NCBI GenBank assembly: GCA_017937405.1
Contig: JAGBDS010000011.1
Coordinates: 1-64,000 of the forward strand
Origin: Oscillibacter sp.
GTDB lineage: Bacteria > Bacillota > Clostridia > Oscillospirales > Oscillospiraceae
Direction of reading: 5' to 3'
DNA length: 64,000 bases
Shown here: one piece after another, positions 7,209-15,288 of the stretch
Layout: each line of letters opens with the position of its first letter
How positions within the stretch are numbered: position 1 is the first letter of the stretch
Position numbers and translations under genes: made by a program
Notes under the pieces: generated by a model
What the model saw: the letters and a program-made list of their open reading frames with translations, nothing else
Told to the model about the DNA's origin: nothing
Database searches by the model: none

Positions 7209-8879
7209 GTTGTCTTGCCATGTTTCGCTGTGGGGCGGGAATGTCAGCGTGAAGGCGCTGCCCTTCCCCGGTTCGCTGTCCAGTTCTACCCGGGCGCCCA
7301 GATAGGCCGCGCCGTGCTTCACGATGGAGAGGCCCAGACCGGTCCCGCCGCCGGAATGGCTCTTATCCACCCGGTAGAACCGCTCAAACACCCGCTCCCG
7401 CAGCTCCTGGGGGATACCAATGCCGGTGTCCGACACCGTCACCCGCTCACCCTCCGGTGTGGAGGACAATGTGACCCCCACGCTGCCGCCGGGCCTGTTA
7501 TACGCGATGGCGTTGTCGCAGAGGTTATAGATGATCTCCTCCACGATCTGCGGCACGCCCCGGACCGGGGTGGGACCACCCTCCAGCGTCATGGTGACCT
7601 GCTGTTTCTCCGCGGCAGGCGCTAACTGGCGCAGAACTTCTTCCGCTGTGGCACGGAGGTCCACCGTCTCCCACTGGGCCGCGGCGTCGCCCTCGTCCAG
7701 GCGGGAGAGCTTGATGATGTCGTTCACCAAACCGATGAGCCGCTGGGCCTCCCGGTGGATGTTCCCGGCAAAGTGGGGGATGTCCTCCGGCTTCACCAGG
7801 CCGTTTTCCAGAATTTCCGCCGTGCCCAGAATGGAAGTCAGAGGCGTTTTCAGCTCGTGGGACACGTTGGCGGTGAACTCCCGCCGCAGGGCCTCCCGCC
7901 GCTCCTTTTCCGTCACATCCAGCACAATGAGTACCGCGCCGGTGACGGCGCCGTCCTGCTCCACGGGGTTGGCCAGCACCCGGCAGCAGGTGTCCTCCCG
8001 CTCCAGCAGCTCCTCCCGGCGGTGGCCTGCCAGGGCCTCTTCCACGCAGCGGCGGAAGCCCGGCTCCCGGTTCAGGGCCAGGACACTGTCCTCCTCAGTC
8101 GGGGCCTGGGCATCCAGCAGCCGCAGGGCAGCGGCGTTATGGGACAGCACCCGGGTCTCCCGGTCGATGATAATAAGGCCCTCGCTCATATTTTCTGTGA
8201 TGGCAGCGAATTCCTCCCGGCTGCGGCGCAGGTCCTCCATCTGGCGGTTGATCTGCCGCTTCTGGCTGCGGAGCTTGCCCACCAGAGGCGCCAGCTCCTC
8301 GTAGCCGATCTCCTCGCCGGGGTCGTTCAAGTCCACAGCGTTGATGGGCTCCACCAGCTGCCGGGCCAGGCGGCCCGCCAGCCACAGCGCCAGACAGAAC
8401 GCCAGCACCATCACCAGCGCCACCGGCTGCAGCGCCTGGAGCACCAGTATCCACACGGAATACTGGGTGTCCGACACCCGCAGCACGGAGCCGTCGGACA
8501 GCCGCAGGGCGTAGTACAGCGTCTTTTGAGACAGGGTATCTGAATACCGGGCGGCATGGCCCCTGCCCAGCAGCAGTGCCTCATGGACCTCCGGGCGGTC
8601 AGCGTGGTTCTGCATCCCGGCGGGGTCCTCCCGGTTGTCCCAGAGGACGGCGCCGTCGGCGGCCACCCAGGTCACCCGGCAGTCGTTGGGGAAGCCGTTT
8701 TCCAGGTAGTCTATCCCCTCATGCTCGATGCCCAGGGCGATGTAAGAGGTGCGGCTGGACAGCTCGTCCAGGACCCGGTCCTGGAAGTAGCCGTGGAGCA
8801 CACCCACGATCAGGATCAAGCTTGCCAGCAGCACCGTCAGCGCCACCGTCAGCGTGGCGCGAAAAATCCGTTTTGTCAT
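7203..8879 (-). CDS. phoR: PhoR-type sensor histidine kinase
   Basis: A 558-residue membrane kinase. Membrane segments lie near residues 8-30 and 145-172 and enclose an extracytoplasmic domain of about 115 residues. A PAS domain follows (about 210-320). The H-box is FTANVSHELKTPLTS (near 338), the N-box YNLCDNAIAYN, and the G-boxes DTGIGIP and GGTGLGLSIVKH. The domain order is that of PhoR/WalK kinases. It is encoded nine bases after a PhoP-type regulator and downstream of the pst-phoU genes, so phosphate limitation is the likely signal. Its stop codon sits inside the operon terminator. Confidence 0.92.
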   Translation of the reverse strand: MTKRIFRATLTVALTVLLASLILIVGVLHGYFQDRVLDELSSRTSYIALGIEHEGIDYLENGFPNDCRVTWVAADGAVLWDNREDPAGMQNHADRPEVHEALLLGRGHAARYSDTLSQKTLYYALRLSDGSVLRVSDTQYSVWILVLQALQPVALVMVLAFCLALWLAGRLARQLVEPINAVDLNDPGEEIGYEELAPLVGKLRSQKRQINRQMEDLRRSREEFAAITENMSEGLIIIDRETRVLSHNAAALRLLDAQAPTEEDSVLALNREPGFRRCVEEALAGHRREELLEREDTCCRVLANPVEQDGAVTGAVLIVLDVTEKERREALRREFTANVSHELKTPLTSILGTAEILENGLVKPEDIPHFAGNIHREAQRLIGLVNDIIKLSRLDEGDAAAQWETVDLRATAEEVLRQLAPAAEKQQVTMTLEGGPTPVRGVPQIVEEIIYNLCDNAIAYNRPGGSVGVTLSSTPEGERVTVSDTGIGIPQELRERVFERFYRVDKSHSGGGTGLGLSIVKHGAAYLGARVELDSEPGKGSAFTLTFPPHSETWQDNK

Positions 8880-8888
8880 GGGCCGTCC

Positions 8889-9557
8889 TCAGCTTTCCCG
8901 GCTGATCTTGTAGCCGTAGCCCCGGACCGTCTCGATGTAGGCCCCCGCCTCCCCCAGCTTCTGCCGGAGAGTGCGGACGTGGACGTCCACCGTGCGGCTC
9001 TCGCCGGTAAAGGCGTAGCCCCACACGTCCTCGATGAGCCGCTCCCGGGAGAGCACCTGGCCCCTATTTCTCAGCAACAGGCACAGGACCTCGAACTCCT
9101 TTTGAGTCAGGACGACCTCCTTATCCGCCACCGTGACGGTGTGGCGGGTCTGGTCCACGGTCAGCACGCCGCAGCGATAGGTGTCGGTCTCCCGCTGGGT
9201 CCGGCGCAGCAGCGCCCGGATGCGGGAGAGCAGTTCCATCATGCCGAAGGGCTTTGCCAGATAGTCGTCGGCCCCGGCGTCCAGGCCCCGGACCTTGTCG
9301 TACTCCGTGCCCTTGGCCGTCAGCATGATGACCGGCAACCGGCAGGTCCGGGCGGAGGAGCGAAGGGTCTTCAGCACGGAGATGCCGTCCTCCTCCGGCA
9401 GCATGATGTCCAGCAGCACCAGGGAGGGGATGCGCTCCGCCATGGCCTCCCAGAACGCGGAGGGGCGGGGAAAGCCCTTGGCCTCCATGCCCTGGCTTTG
9501 CAGGGTGTAGAGAACTAAGTCCCGGATGCTGTCGTCGTCTTCCAGTAAGTAGATCAT
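8889..9557 (-). CDS. phoP: PhoP/PhoB-type response regulator
   Basis: A 222-residue OmpR-family regulator. The receiver domain has the acidic pocket EDDD at 6-9, phospho-acceptor Asp50 in LLDIMLP, and the conserved TAKG and KPF segments. The C-terminal winged helix (about 125-220) ends in TVDVHVRTLRQKLG and VRGYGYK, the DNA-binding part. It is the partner of the following kinase and probably binds the direct repeats upstream of pstS. A 651-bp spacer holding a non-coding repeat separates it from the upstream HD gene, so it may have its own promoter, which I could not pinpoint. Confidence 0.94.
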   Translation of the reverse strand: MIYLLEDDDSIRDLVLYTLQSQGMEAKGFPRPSAFWEAMAERIPSLVLLDIMLPEEDGISVLKTLRSSARTCRLPVIMLTAKGTEYDKVRGLDAGADDYLAKPFGMMELLSRIRALLRRTQRETDTYRCGVLTVDQTRHTVTVADKEVVLTQKEFEVLCLLLRNRGQVLSRERLIEDVWGYAFTGESRTVDVHVRTLRQKLGEAGAYIETVRGYGYKISRES

Positions 9558-9604
9558 AGTTGCCTCCTATGTGTGGTCCCCTGGCAGGGGAACGGGGAAA
9601 TGAA

Positions 9605-10019
9605 CCCCCCATTTTCTTTGGGTTGCGCTCAAAGAAAACGGGCCGTTCACGGTCCAAAAGAAAGGCGCTTTGTGTCCAAATCCTGCCCGTTCGGGCAGGT
9701 TTGGACGAGTACGGGGGTCGTGCGAGTCGGTGCCCCCGTAATCTGAAAGTGTCCTGCAGGGTGCGATTTGGCCTTGGGGAACAGAGAGGGTGCTTCCCCG
9801 CATTTGCCAGTGCGGTGTGGCTTTCGGGGTGGTCATCGGATTTGGCGCACTTCTGGCCCCGCGCTTTCCGCTTCGCTAAGCGCTGCCCGATTCGAGGTTG
9901 GCAGAGCGGCAGCGGAAAGAGACGCTGGTCAAGTCGGTCTTGCACCCAGACTTCGTAATTCCCGGTCGCAGGCCGCACGCCTGCAAGTTTCAGCAAAACC
10001 GAACCCGCGCCCAACGCTG
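9605..10019 (+). repeat. 415-bp dispersed repeat, copy A
   Basis: The sequence matches, with scattered differences, the reverse complement of 53006-53420, and both copies are 415 bp. It begins with a C-run and a hairpin (stem of ten bases, 9611-9639) and has a second, near-perfect 14-bp hairpin at 9674-9706. It ends in a segment shared with copy B. The open frames inside are on both strands and shift between copies, so I judge it non-coding. It lies inside the phosphate block between the HD gene and phoP. Confidence 0.85.
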
Positions 10020-10208
10020 ACGCTTCCCATCCCCGGGTGGGGAATCCAAAGGGGAGGGGCCGCGGCCCCTTCCCTTTGAGTCGTTTCAAGGGGGTCCGGG
10101 GGAAAATCGAAATCCCCCCGGGGTTCTGGTGGAGGTGTAAGGGGGAGGGATCTTTTCAAAAGACCCCTTCCCCTTCTCCCCCGTCCCGCCCCGTGGGGCG
10201 GAACCCCT
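10020..10208. other. GC-rich hairpin spacer downstream of the HD gene
   Basis: No gene was found. A 22-bp hairpin (10180-10201) directly follows the HD stop. A long imperfect hairpin lies at 10139-10175 and further G/C palindromes at about 10056-10072 and 10090-10125. The first may end the pst transcript, although it lacks a clear T-run. No inverted partner of the repeat end is visible on this side of copy A. Confidence 0.5.
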
Positions 10209-10868
10209 TTAAATCAACTGCTGCTCGTTGATCATCAGCTTGAACTGCAGCCCCAGCTTCTCCGCCGCCTTCCGGCAGAGGAGCATCCGGCCCATGAATA
10301 TCTCAAAATAGTCCATGACAGAGCCATACTTCGTATCCACCGACAGCTTCAGCTTGATGAGCGTATGCTCCTCGTTGATCTTCAGCTGGGACTTTTTCAC
10401 CGAGTAGTTCACCCGGTCATGGATGTCAAAGGTGGCGGGGTCCTGGTTCCGGACACGGCTGCGGCGGACGTCGGACTTGTCCGCCAGGATCAGCGCCGCC
10501 GCCACGGCGTTCACCGGCTGTCCGGTGCCCTCGTCGTGGTTGCCGATGGCGGTGACGATGGTGGCGATCTCCTCCGGGTCGCAGTTCAGGTTATCCAGGA
10601 TACGGAAGGCCATCACCGCGCCGGACTGGGAGTGGTCCACCCGGTTCACCAGATTGCCGATGTCGTGGAGAAATCCGGCGATGCGGGCCAGCTCCACCGT
10701 CCGGGCGGGGTAGCCCAGGGTCTCCAGGATATAGGCGGCGTTCTCCGCCACCATGGTGACGTGGGCGAAGCTGTGCTCCGTGAAGCCCAGGGCGATGAGG
10801 GACTCATCCGCCCGCTGGATATAGGTGCGGATGGCAGCGTTGTTTTTCACGTCTTCAAAAGTCAGCAA
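10209..10868 (-). CDS. HD-domain phosphohydrolase
   Basis: A protein of about 219 residues with an HD metal-dependent phosphohydrolase domain. The motif elements are H in HSFAHV, HD in FLHDIGN, a further H in DHSQSG and IGNHDEG, and D in LADKSD. Members hydrolyse nucleotides or phosphate esters, but the substrate is unknown. The C-terminal 70 residues are not recognised. The preferred start is a TTG preceded by AAAGGAGAA at good spacing; a GTG 30 bases upstream is the alternative. It is the last gene of the pst-phoU block, 44 bases after phoU, which suggests a role in the phosphate response. Confidence 0.82.
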   Translation of the reverse strand: MLTFEDVKNNAAIRTYIQRADESLIALGFTEHSFAHVTMVAENAAYILETLGYPARTVELARIAGFLHDIGNLVNRVDHSQSGAVMAFRILDNLNCDPEEIATIVTAIGNHDEGTGQPVNAVAAALILADKSDVRRSRVRNQDPATFDIHDRVNYSVKKSQLKINEEHTLIKLKLSVDTKYGSVMDYFEIFMGRMLLCRKAAEKLGLQFKLMINEQQLI

Positions 10869-10912
10869 TGCCGGTTCTCCTTTCGGCGGAAGCGGCACTG
10901 CCGCCTCCTTCT

Positions 10913-11560
10913 TTAATTATTCGAGGGGTGAACGCCTGTGATACTATACTCTACCCACTCGGCCACATTCGTGGCATGGTCGCCGATGCGTTCCAGATAT
11001 TTCGCCACCATCAGTAAATCAAGCCCCTGCTGGCCCCAGGCGGCGTCGGAGGAGATCATGTCGATCAGCTCCCGCTTCACCTGGTCGAACAGGGCGTCCA
11101 CCTGGTCGTCGGCGGCGCAGACGGCGCGGGCTAAATCCAGGTCCCGTTTCACGAAGGAATCCACGCTGTCGGTCACCATGCCAATGACAGCACGGGTCAT
11201 GTCCGCGATGTGCAGCACGCCGGAGCCGTCTGGCACCCGGACGTAGGAGGCCAGCTCCGCGATATCCGCCGCCTGGTCGCCAATGCGCTCCAGGTCGGAG
11301 ATCATTTTCAGGGCCGCGGAGATCTCCCGCAGGTCCCGGGCCACCGGCTGCTGCTGCAGCAGGAGTTTTAAGCACAGGTTTTCCACCTCACGCTCCCGGC
11401 GGTCCAGGTCCCGTTCCGCCTCCAGAGCGGCAGGCACCAGGGATTCATCACCTTTCAGCAGGGCTTCCGCCGCGGCGGAGATGGCGTCCTCACAGGCGGC
11501 GCCCATCTGGATCAGCTCCACATGGAGCCGCTTTAACTGCTCGTCAAATTTATTTCTCAT
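10913..11560 (-). CDS. phoU: Phosphate transport regulator PhoU
   Basis: A 215-residue all-helical protein with two PhoU repeats. Each carries the E/D-x3-D type metal-binding helix (DLERIGDQAADIAE in the first, LERIGDHATNVAEW in the second). PhoU is cytosolic, restrains PhoR signalling through PstB when phosphate is plentiful, and moderates uptake. The ATG is preceded by AAGGAGG; an upstream in-frame start would overlap pstB and is less likely. It follows pstB by 13 bp. Confidence 0.95.
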   Translation of the reverse strand: MRNKFDEQLKRLHVELIQMGAACEDAISAAAEALLKGDESLVPAALEAERDLDRREREVENLCLKLLLQQQPVARDLREISAALKMISDLERIGDQAADIAELASYVRVPDGSGVLHIADMTRAVIGMVTDSVDSFVKRDLDLARAVCAADDQVDALFDQVKRELIDMISSDAAWGQQGLDLLMVAKYLERIGDHATNVAEWVEYSITGVHPSNN

Positions 11561-11573
11561 ATCAGCATCCTCC

Positions 11574-12329
11574 TTATCCAAACCGGCCGGTGATGTAATC
11601 TTCCGTGCGCTTGTCGGTGGGGTTGGAGAACAGCTGCTCCGTCTTGCCGAACTCCACCAGCTCTCCCAGCAGGAAAAAGGCCGTGTTATCCGAAATACGG
11701 GCGGCTTGCTGCATATTGTGCGTCACCATGATGACAGTATACTTGTTTTTCAGCTCCGCCGCAAGGTCTTCGATCTTGGAAGTGGAAATGGGGTCCAGGG
11801 CGCTGGTGGATTCGTCCATCAGCAGCACCTCCGGCTCCACCGCCAGGGCACGGGCGATGCAAAGCCGCTGCTGCTGGCCGCCGGAGAGGCCCAGGGCGCT
11901 CTTTTTCAGGCGGTCCTTCACCTCATCCCAGATGGCCGCGGCGCGGAGGGATTTCTCCACGATCTCATCCAGCGCCACCTTGGAACGGACGCCGTGGGTC
12001 CGGGGGCCGTAGGCCACATTGTCGTAGATGCTCATGGGGAACGGGTTGGCCTTCTGGAACACCATGCCGATCTGCTTGCGCAGCCACGTGGGGTCCACGC
12101 CGCTGTCATAGATGTTCTGGCCCCGGAAATTCACCTCTCCGGTGATCTTTACGATGGGGATCAGGTCGTTCATGCGGTTCAGCGTCCGCAGAAAAGTGGA
12201 CTTGCCGCAGCCGGAAGGGCCGATGAAGGCCGTGATCTCATGCTCCGGGATGCCCACATTCACATGGTGGAGGGCATGGTTCTGGCCGTACCACAGGTTC
12301 AGGTCTTTTGCTTGTAAAATCGTTGACAT
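11574..12329 (-). CDS. pstB: Phosphate ABC transporter ATP-binding protein PstB
   Basis: A 251-residue ABC ATPase of normal PstB length. Walker A is GPSGCGKST near residue 37, the Q-loop lies in [16 protein letters not shown], the signature is LSGGQQQR, and Walker B is [13 protein letters not shown]. The NPFP.SIYDN segment after the Q-loop is typical of PstB. It powers phosphate import through PstC/PstA. It lies 12 bp after pstA. Confidence 0.97.
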   Translation of the reverse strand: MSTILQAKDLNLWYGQNHALHHVNVGIPEHEITAFIGPSGCGKSTFLRTLNRMNDLIPIVKITGEVNFRGQNIYDSGVDPTWLRKQIGMVFQKANPFPMSIYDNVAYGPRTHGVRSKVALDEIVEKSLRAAAIWDEVKDRLKKSALGLSGGQQQRLCIARALAVEPEVLLMDESTSALDPISTSKIEDLAAELKNKYTVIMVTHNMQQAARISDNTAFFLLGELVEFGKTEQLFSNPTDKRTEDYITGRFG

Positions 12330-12341
12330 AGCGTACTCCCG

Positions 12342-13190
12342 TTACTTTTTCAGTTTCTTTCCCGCGTAGTTCGCGGCCAGGTTGATGAGGAAGGTCAGCG
12401 CCATTAAGATCGCGGCGATGGCAAAGGCCACGCCCGTCTCGCCCCGCTCATTGGCGTAGACGTACAGCGCCACCGTCAGCGTGGCGGAGGAGGACTGGAG
12501 GGCGGTGAAGAAGTCGTTCAAAATCAGGCCGAAGCCGGCGGTGAACAGCAGCGCCGCGCTCTCGCCCACGATGCGGCCCACTGCCAGGATGCAGCCGGTG
12601 ACGATGCCGTCGATGGCGTTGGGCAGCACCACGGTGCGGACCATGTGCCACTTCCCCGCCCCCAGGCCCAGAGCGCCCTCCCGGTAGGACTGGGGGACGG
12701 TCTTGAGGCTCTCCTGAGTGGTGCGGACGATGGTGGGCAGGATCATGATGACCAGGGTCAGGCCGCCCGCCAGAATGCCCGGCGCCAAGCCCAGCTTCTG
12801 GACGAAGAACAGCATACCCACCAGGCCGAAGATGATGGAGGGAATGCCTGTCAATGTCTCGGTGGCGAACTCGATGACCTCCACCACCTTATGGTTGGTG
12901 GCGTACTCCGTCAGGTAGATAGCTGCACCCACACCCAGGGGCAGGACAATGAGCATCGCTACGAGGATGATATAAAGGGTGTTGAGGATATTGGGCAGGA
13001 TGCCGATGGTGTCCTTGATATAGCTGGTCTGGGTGGTCAGCAGCTCCCAGGAGATGTTGCCAAGGCCCCGGTAGAAGATATAGCCGATAAGGAACACCAG
13101 CAGGGCGCAGGTGACGCCCGCGCAGAGCCACAGCAGGGCCCGGAGGCCCTTATCGTAGACCTGGCGGCGGGGAGACAGTTTCTGTTCCAC
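12342..13190 (-). CDS. pstA: Phosphate ABC transporter permease PstA
   Basis: A 282-residue integral membrane permease with about six membrane segments. The binding-protein-dependent transport motif contacting PstB is near residues 165-185 (REGALGLGAGKWHMVRTVVLP). The segment TGIPSIIFGLVGMLFF is conserved in PstA. It pairs with PstC to form the phosphate channel. It starts three bases after the pstC stop. Confidence 0.96.
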   Translation of the reverse strand: MEQKLSPRRQVYDKGLRALLWLCAGVTCALLVFLIGYIFYRGLGNISWELLTTQTSYIKDTIGILPNILNTLYIILVAMLIVLPLGVGAAIYLTEYATNHKVVEVIEFATETLTGIPSIIFGLVGMLFFVQKLGLAPGILAGGLTLVIMILPTIVRTTQESLKTVPQSYREGALGLGAGKWHMVRTVVLPNAIDGIVTGCILAVGRIVGESAALLFTAGFGLILNDFFTALQSSSATLTVALYVYANERGETGVAFAIAAILMALTFLINLAANYAGKKLKK

Positions 13191-13193
13191 GGC

Positions 13194-14159
13194 TCAGTCC
13201 TCCTTCTTGTTCTTGATAAACACGTTCAGCAGCACATTGATGAGCATGATGAACAAAAACAGCACCAGTCCGATGGAGTACAGGGCATTGCGCTGGAGGC
13301 TGCCGTAGGCGGCGTAGCTCATCTCCGAGGCGATGGCGGTGGTGAGGAAGCGGACGGAGGTGAACAGGCCTGGCATATTCGCCACGTTGCCCGCCACCAT
13401 AATGATGGCCATGGCCTCGCCGATGGCACGGCCCACGCCCAGCACCACTGCCGTCGCCACGCCGCTGCTGGCGGCGGGCAGGGACACCTGGAAATACGTT
13501 TCGATCTCCGTGGCGCCCAGGGCCAGGGACGCCTCCTCATACTCCTGGGGCACGGCCCGAAGGGTGGTTTCTGACACGTTGATGATGGAGGGCAGGATCA
13601 TAATGGCAAGCACGATGATGGCCGCCAGCAGGCAGGCGCCGGAGCTGAGGCCGAACAGCTCCCGGATAGCGGGCACCAGCACGATCATGCCAACCAGACC
13701 GTAGACCACGGAGGGGATGCCCGCCAGCAGCTCCACGGCTGTTTTAATGACCCGGGCAGCTTTGGGCGGAGCCACCTTCGCCAGGAAGATAGCGGTCATC
13801 AGGCCAATGGGCACGCCCAGGACCACTGCCCCGGCGGTGCCGTAGACAGAGGTCAGGATAAAGGGCAGGATGCCGAAGGAAGGCTCCACCGTGGTGGCGG
13901 TAGGCGCCCAGGTCTTGCCCAGCAAGAACTTTACAAGGCCGATCTCCCGGATGGCGGGCAGGCCGGAGATGATGAGGTAAATGCTGATAAACAGCACAAA
14001 AGCCACCGCCACCACGCCGCACAGCAAGAACAGCAGGTGGAAAAAACACTCCATGGCCTCCCGGCCGTTCCGCTTCTGTCCGGGCGCGGCTCCGCCGCTC
14101 TGTTTCCGCTCCGCTGTCCGGCGGTGGGCAGTGAAACGCAGCGCGTTTTCCATTTCCAT
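13194..14159 (-). CDS. pstC: Phosphate ABC transporter permease PstC
   Basis: A 321-residue membrane permease. The cytosolic N-terminal 45 residues are basic, followed by six membrane segments. The EAA-type loop reads EEASLALGATEIETYFQVSLP. AGIPSVVYGLVGM matches the PstC/PstA signature. The start is the ATG after AAGGAG; the frame extends upstream into pstS but without a ribosome site. A stem-loop separates it from pstS, which probably lowers its expression relative to the binding protein. Confidence 0.96.
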   Translation of the reverse strand: MEMENALRFTAHRRTAERKQSGGAAPGQKRNGREAMECFFHLLFLLCGVVAVAFVLFISIYLIISGLPAIREIGLVKFLLGKTWAPTATTVEPSFGILPFILTSVYGTAGAVVLGVPIGLMTAIFLAKVAPPKAARVIKTAVELLAGIPSVVYGLVGMIVLVPAIRELFGLSSGACLLAAIIVLAIMILPSIINVSETTLRAVPQEYEEASLALGATEIETYFQVSLPAASSGVATAVVLGVGRAIGEAMAIIMVAGNVANMPGLFTSVRFLTTAIASEMSYAAYGSLQRNALYSIGLVLFLFIMLINVLLNVFIKNKKED

Positions 14160-14182
14160 ATTTCTGAACTCCTTCCGGTGAC

Positions 14183-14227
14183 GGGAACGGCCCCCACCCT
14201 GTTTCTGTTGAGGGTGAGGGCGTTCCC
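14183..14227 (-). other. Intercistronic stem-loop between pstS and pstC
   Basis: A 17-bp stem with one mismatch and a ten-base loop, without a T-run. Such structures after binding-protein genes usually stabilise the upstream mRNA and let only part of transcription continue. Confidence 0.65.
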
Positions 14228-14256
14228 AAGAGGGGGTGGGATGTTTGAGGGATGAT

Positions 14257-15135
14257 TCAGGCCACAGGCACGGCGCCGGCGGCACGGATCAGGTCATTGG
14301 CGGCAGAGGAGGTGGCGAAGTCGAAGAAGGCCTGGGCCTGGGCGCTCAGCGCCGCGCCGTCCTTGGTGACGAAGACGAAGGGACGCTGAATGGCGTAGCT
14401 GCCGTCCAGGACGGTATCCTCGGTGCACTCCACGCCGCCTACGGTGACGGCCTTGACGGTGTCCTTCAGAGCGGACAGGGAGGCATAGCCGATGGCGTTG
14501 GGGTTGCCAGCCACCGCCTCGATGACAGCGCCGGTGGAGGTCAGCTCCTGGTCCATCTTGCAGGCGTCCTTCGTGCCGGTGATGGACTCGAAGCCGTCCC
14601 GGGTGCCGGAACCGGCCTCCCGGCCAATGCAGGAGATGGTGCCGGCAGCGCCGCCCAGCTGGCTCCAGTCGGTGATCTCGCCGGTGAAGATCTTGGCGAT
14701 CTGCTCCACGGTCAAGTCAGCGACCTTGTTGGCGGGGTTGACGATGACGGCGATGCCGTCCAGGGCCACGGTGGTGCCCACCAGGCCAGAGGACTTCTCC
14801 TCGTCCTTCAGGGCGCGGGAGGACAGGCCGATGTCGGCGCTGCCGTTGGACGCGGCCTCGATGCCGGCGCCGGAGCCGGTGGCGTCATAGGTGACGGAGA
14901 CGCCGCTGTTATCGGACATGAACTGCTCACCCAGAGCGCCGACCACCTTCTCCATGGAGGTGGAGCCGTTCAGGGCCACAGCGCCGGACAGTGCAGCAGG
15001 CTGGGTCTGGGCAGGCTGCTCGGTCTGGGTGCTGTTTGCAGCGGGCTGCTCCTGGCTCTTGGAACCGCCGCAGGCGGCCAGCAGGCTCAGGGCCATGGTC
15101 ATGGTCAGCAGAATGGCAAATACTTTTTTCATCAC
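14257..15135 (-). CDS. pstS: Phosphate-binding lipoprotein PstS
   Basis: A protein of about 292 residues with a lipoprotein signal peptide; the lipobox LLAAC places the lipidated Cys near residue 22. A Gln/Thr-rich linker follows and then a periplasmic-binding-type fold. Phosphate-contact segments include GSTSMEKV near the start of the domain, ATGSGAGIEA, and REAGSGTRDGFE, which is characteristic of PstS. It captures phosphate outside the membrane for PstCA. GTG 15135 and ATG 15132 both fit the GGAGA ribosome site; the ATG is equally good. Confidence 0.96.
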   Translation of the reverse strand: MMKKVFAILLTMTMALSLLAACGGSKSQEQPAANSTQTEQPAQTQPAALSGAVALNGSTSMEKVVGALGEQFMSDNSGVSVTYDATGSGAGIEAASNGSADIGLSSRALKDEEKSSGLVGTTVALDGIAVIVNPANKVADLTVEQIAKIFTGEITDWSQLGGAAGTISCIGREAGSGTRDGFESITGTKDACKMDQELTSTGAVIEAVAGNPNAIGYASLSALKDTVKAVTVGGVECTEDTVLDGSYAIQRPFVFVTKDGAALSAQAQAFFDFATSSAANDLIRAAGAVPVA

Positions 15136-15182
15136 AATGATTCTCCTTTTTTCATATGTCTGTTGCTTGATGCCACGGTCTT

Positions 15183-15238
15183 AGTATAAACAGCCTTCCG
15201 TAAAATCCGTCACCACGGCTTTGTTAAGTCCGGGTAAA
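15183..15238 (-). promoter_or_regulatory. Candidate PhoP-controlled pstS promoter
   Basis: On the minus strand TTTACC (15238-15233) and TTAACA (15227-15222) stand 11 bp apart, like the PhoP direct repeats of Bacillus. A third element TTTTAC (15205-15200) is in phase two periods later, and a -10 TATACT lies at 15188-15183. There is no good -35, as expected for an activated promoter. Confidence 0.55.
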
Positions 15239-15270
15239 ATAAAAACCGGGACCGCTTTTGCGGTCCCGGT
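15238..15270 (-). terminator. Terminator of the dicarboxylate-type symporter
   Basis: An 11-bp perfect GC-rich stem is followed by a T-run on the minus strand (15245-15241). It abuts the pstS control region. Confidence 0.9.
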
Positions 15271-15288
15271 TCAGGGAAGATATGCTTT

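Noticed and set aside
9560..9958. Open frames of 89-132 codons inside repeat copy A
   Set aside because: Frames exist on both strands and are disrupted or shifted in copy B; no ribosome site.
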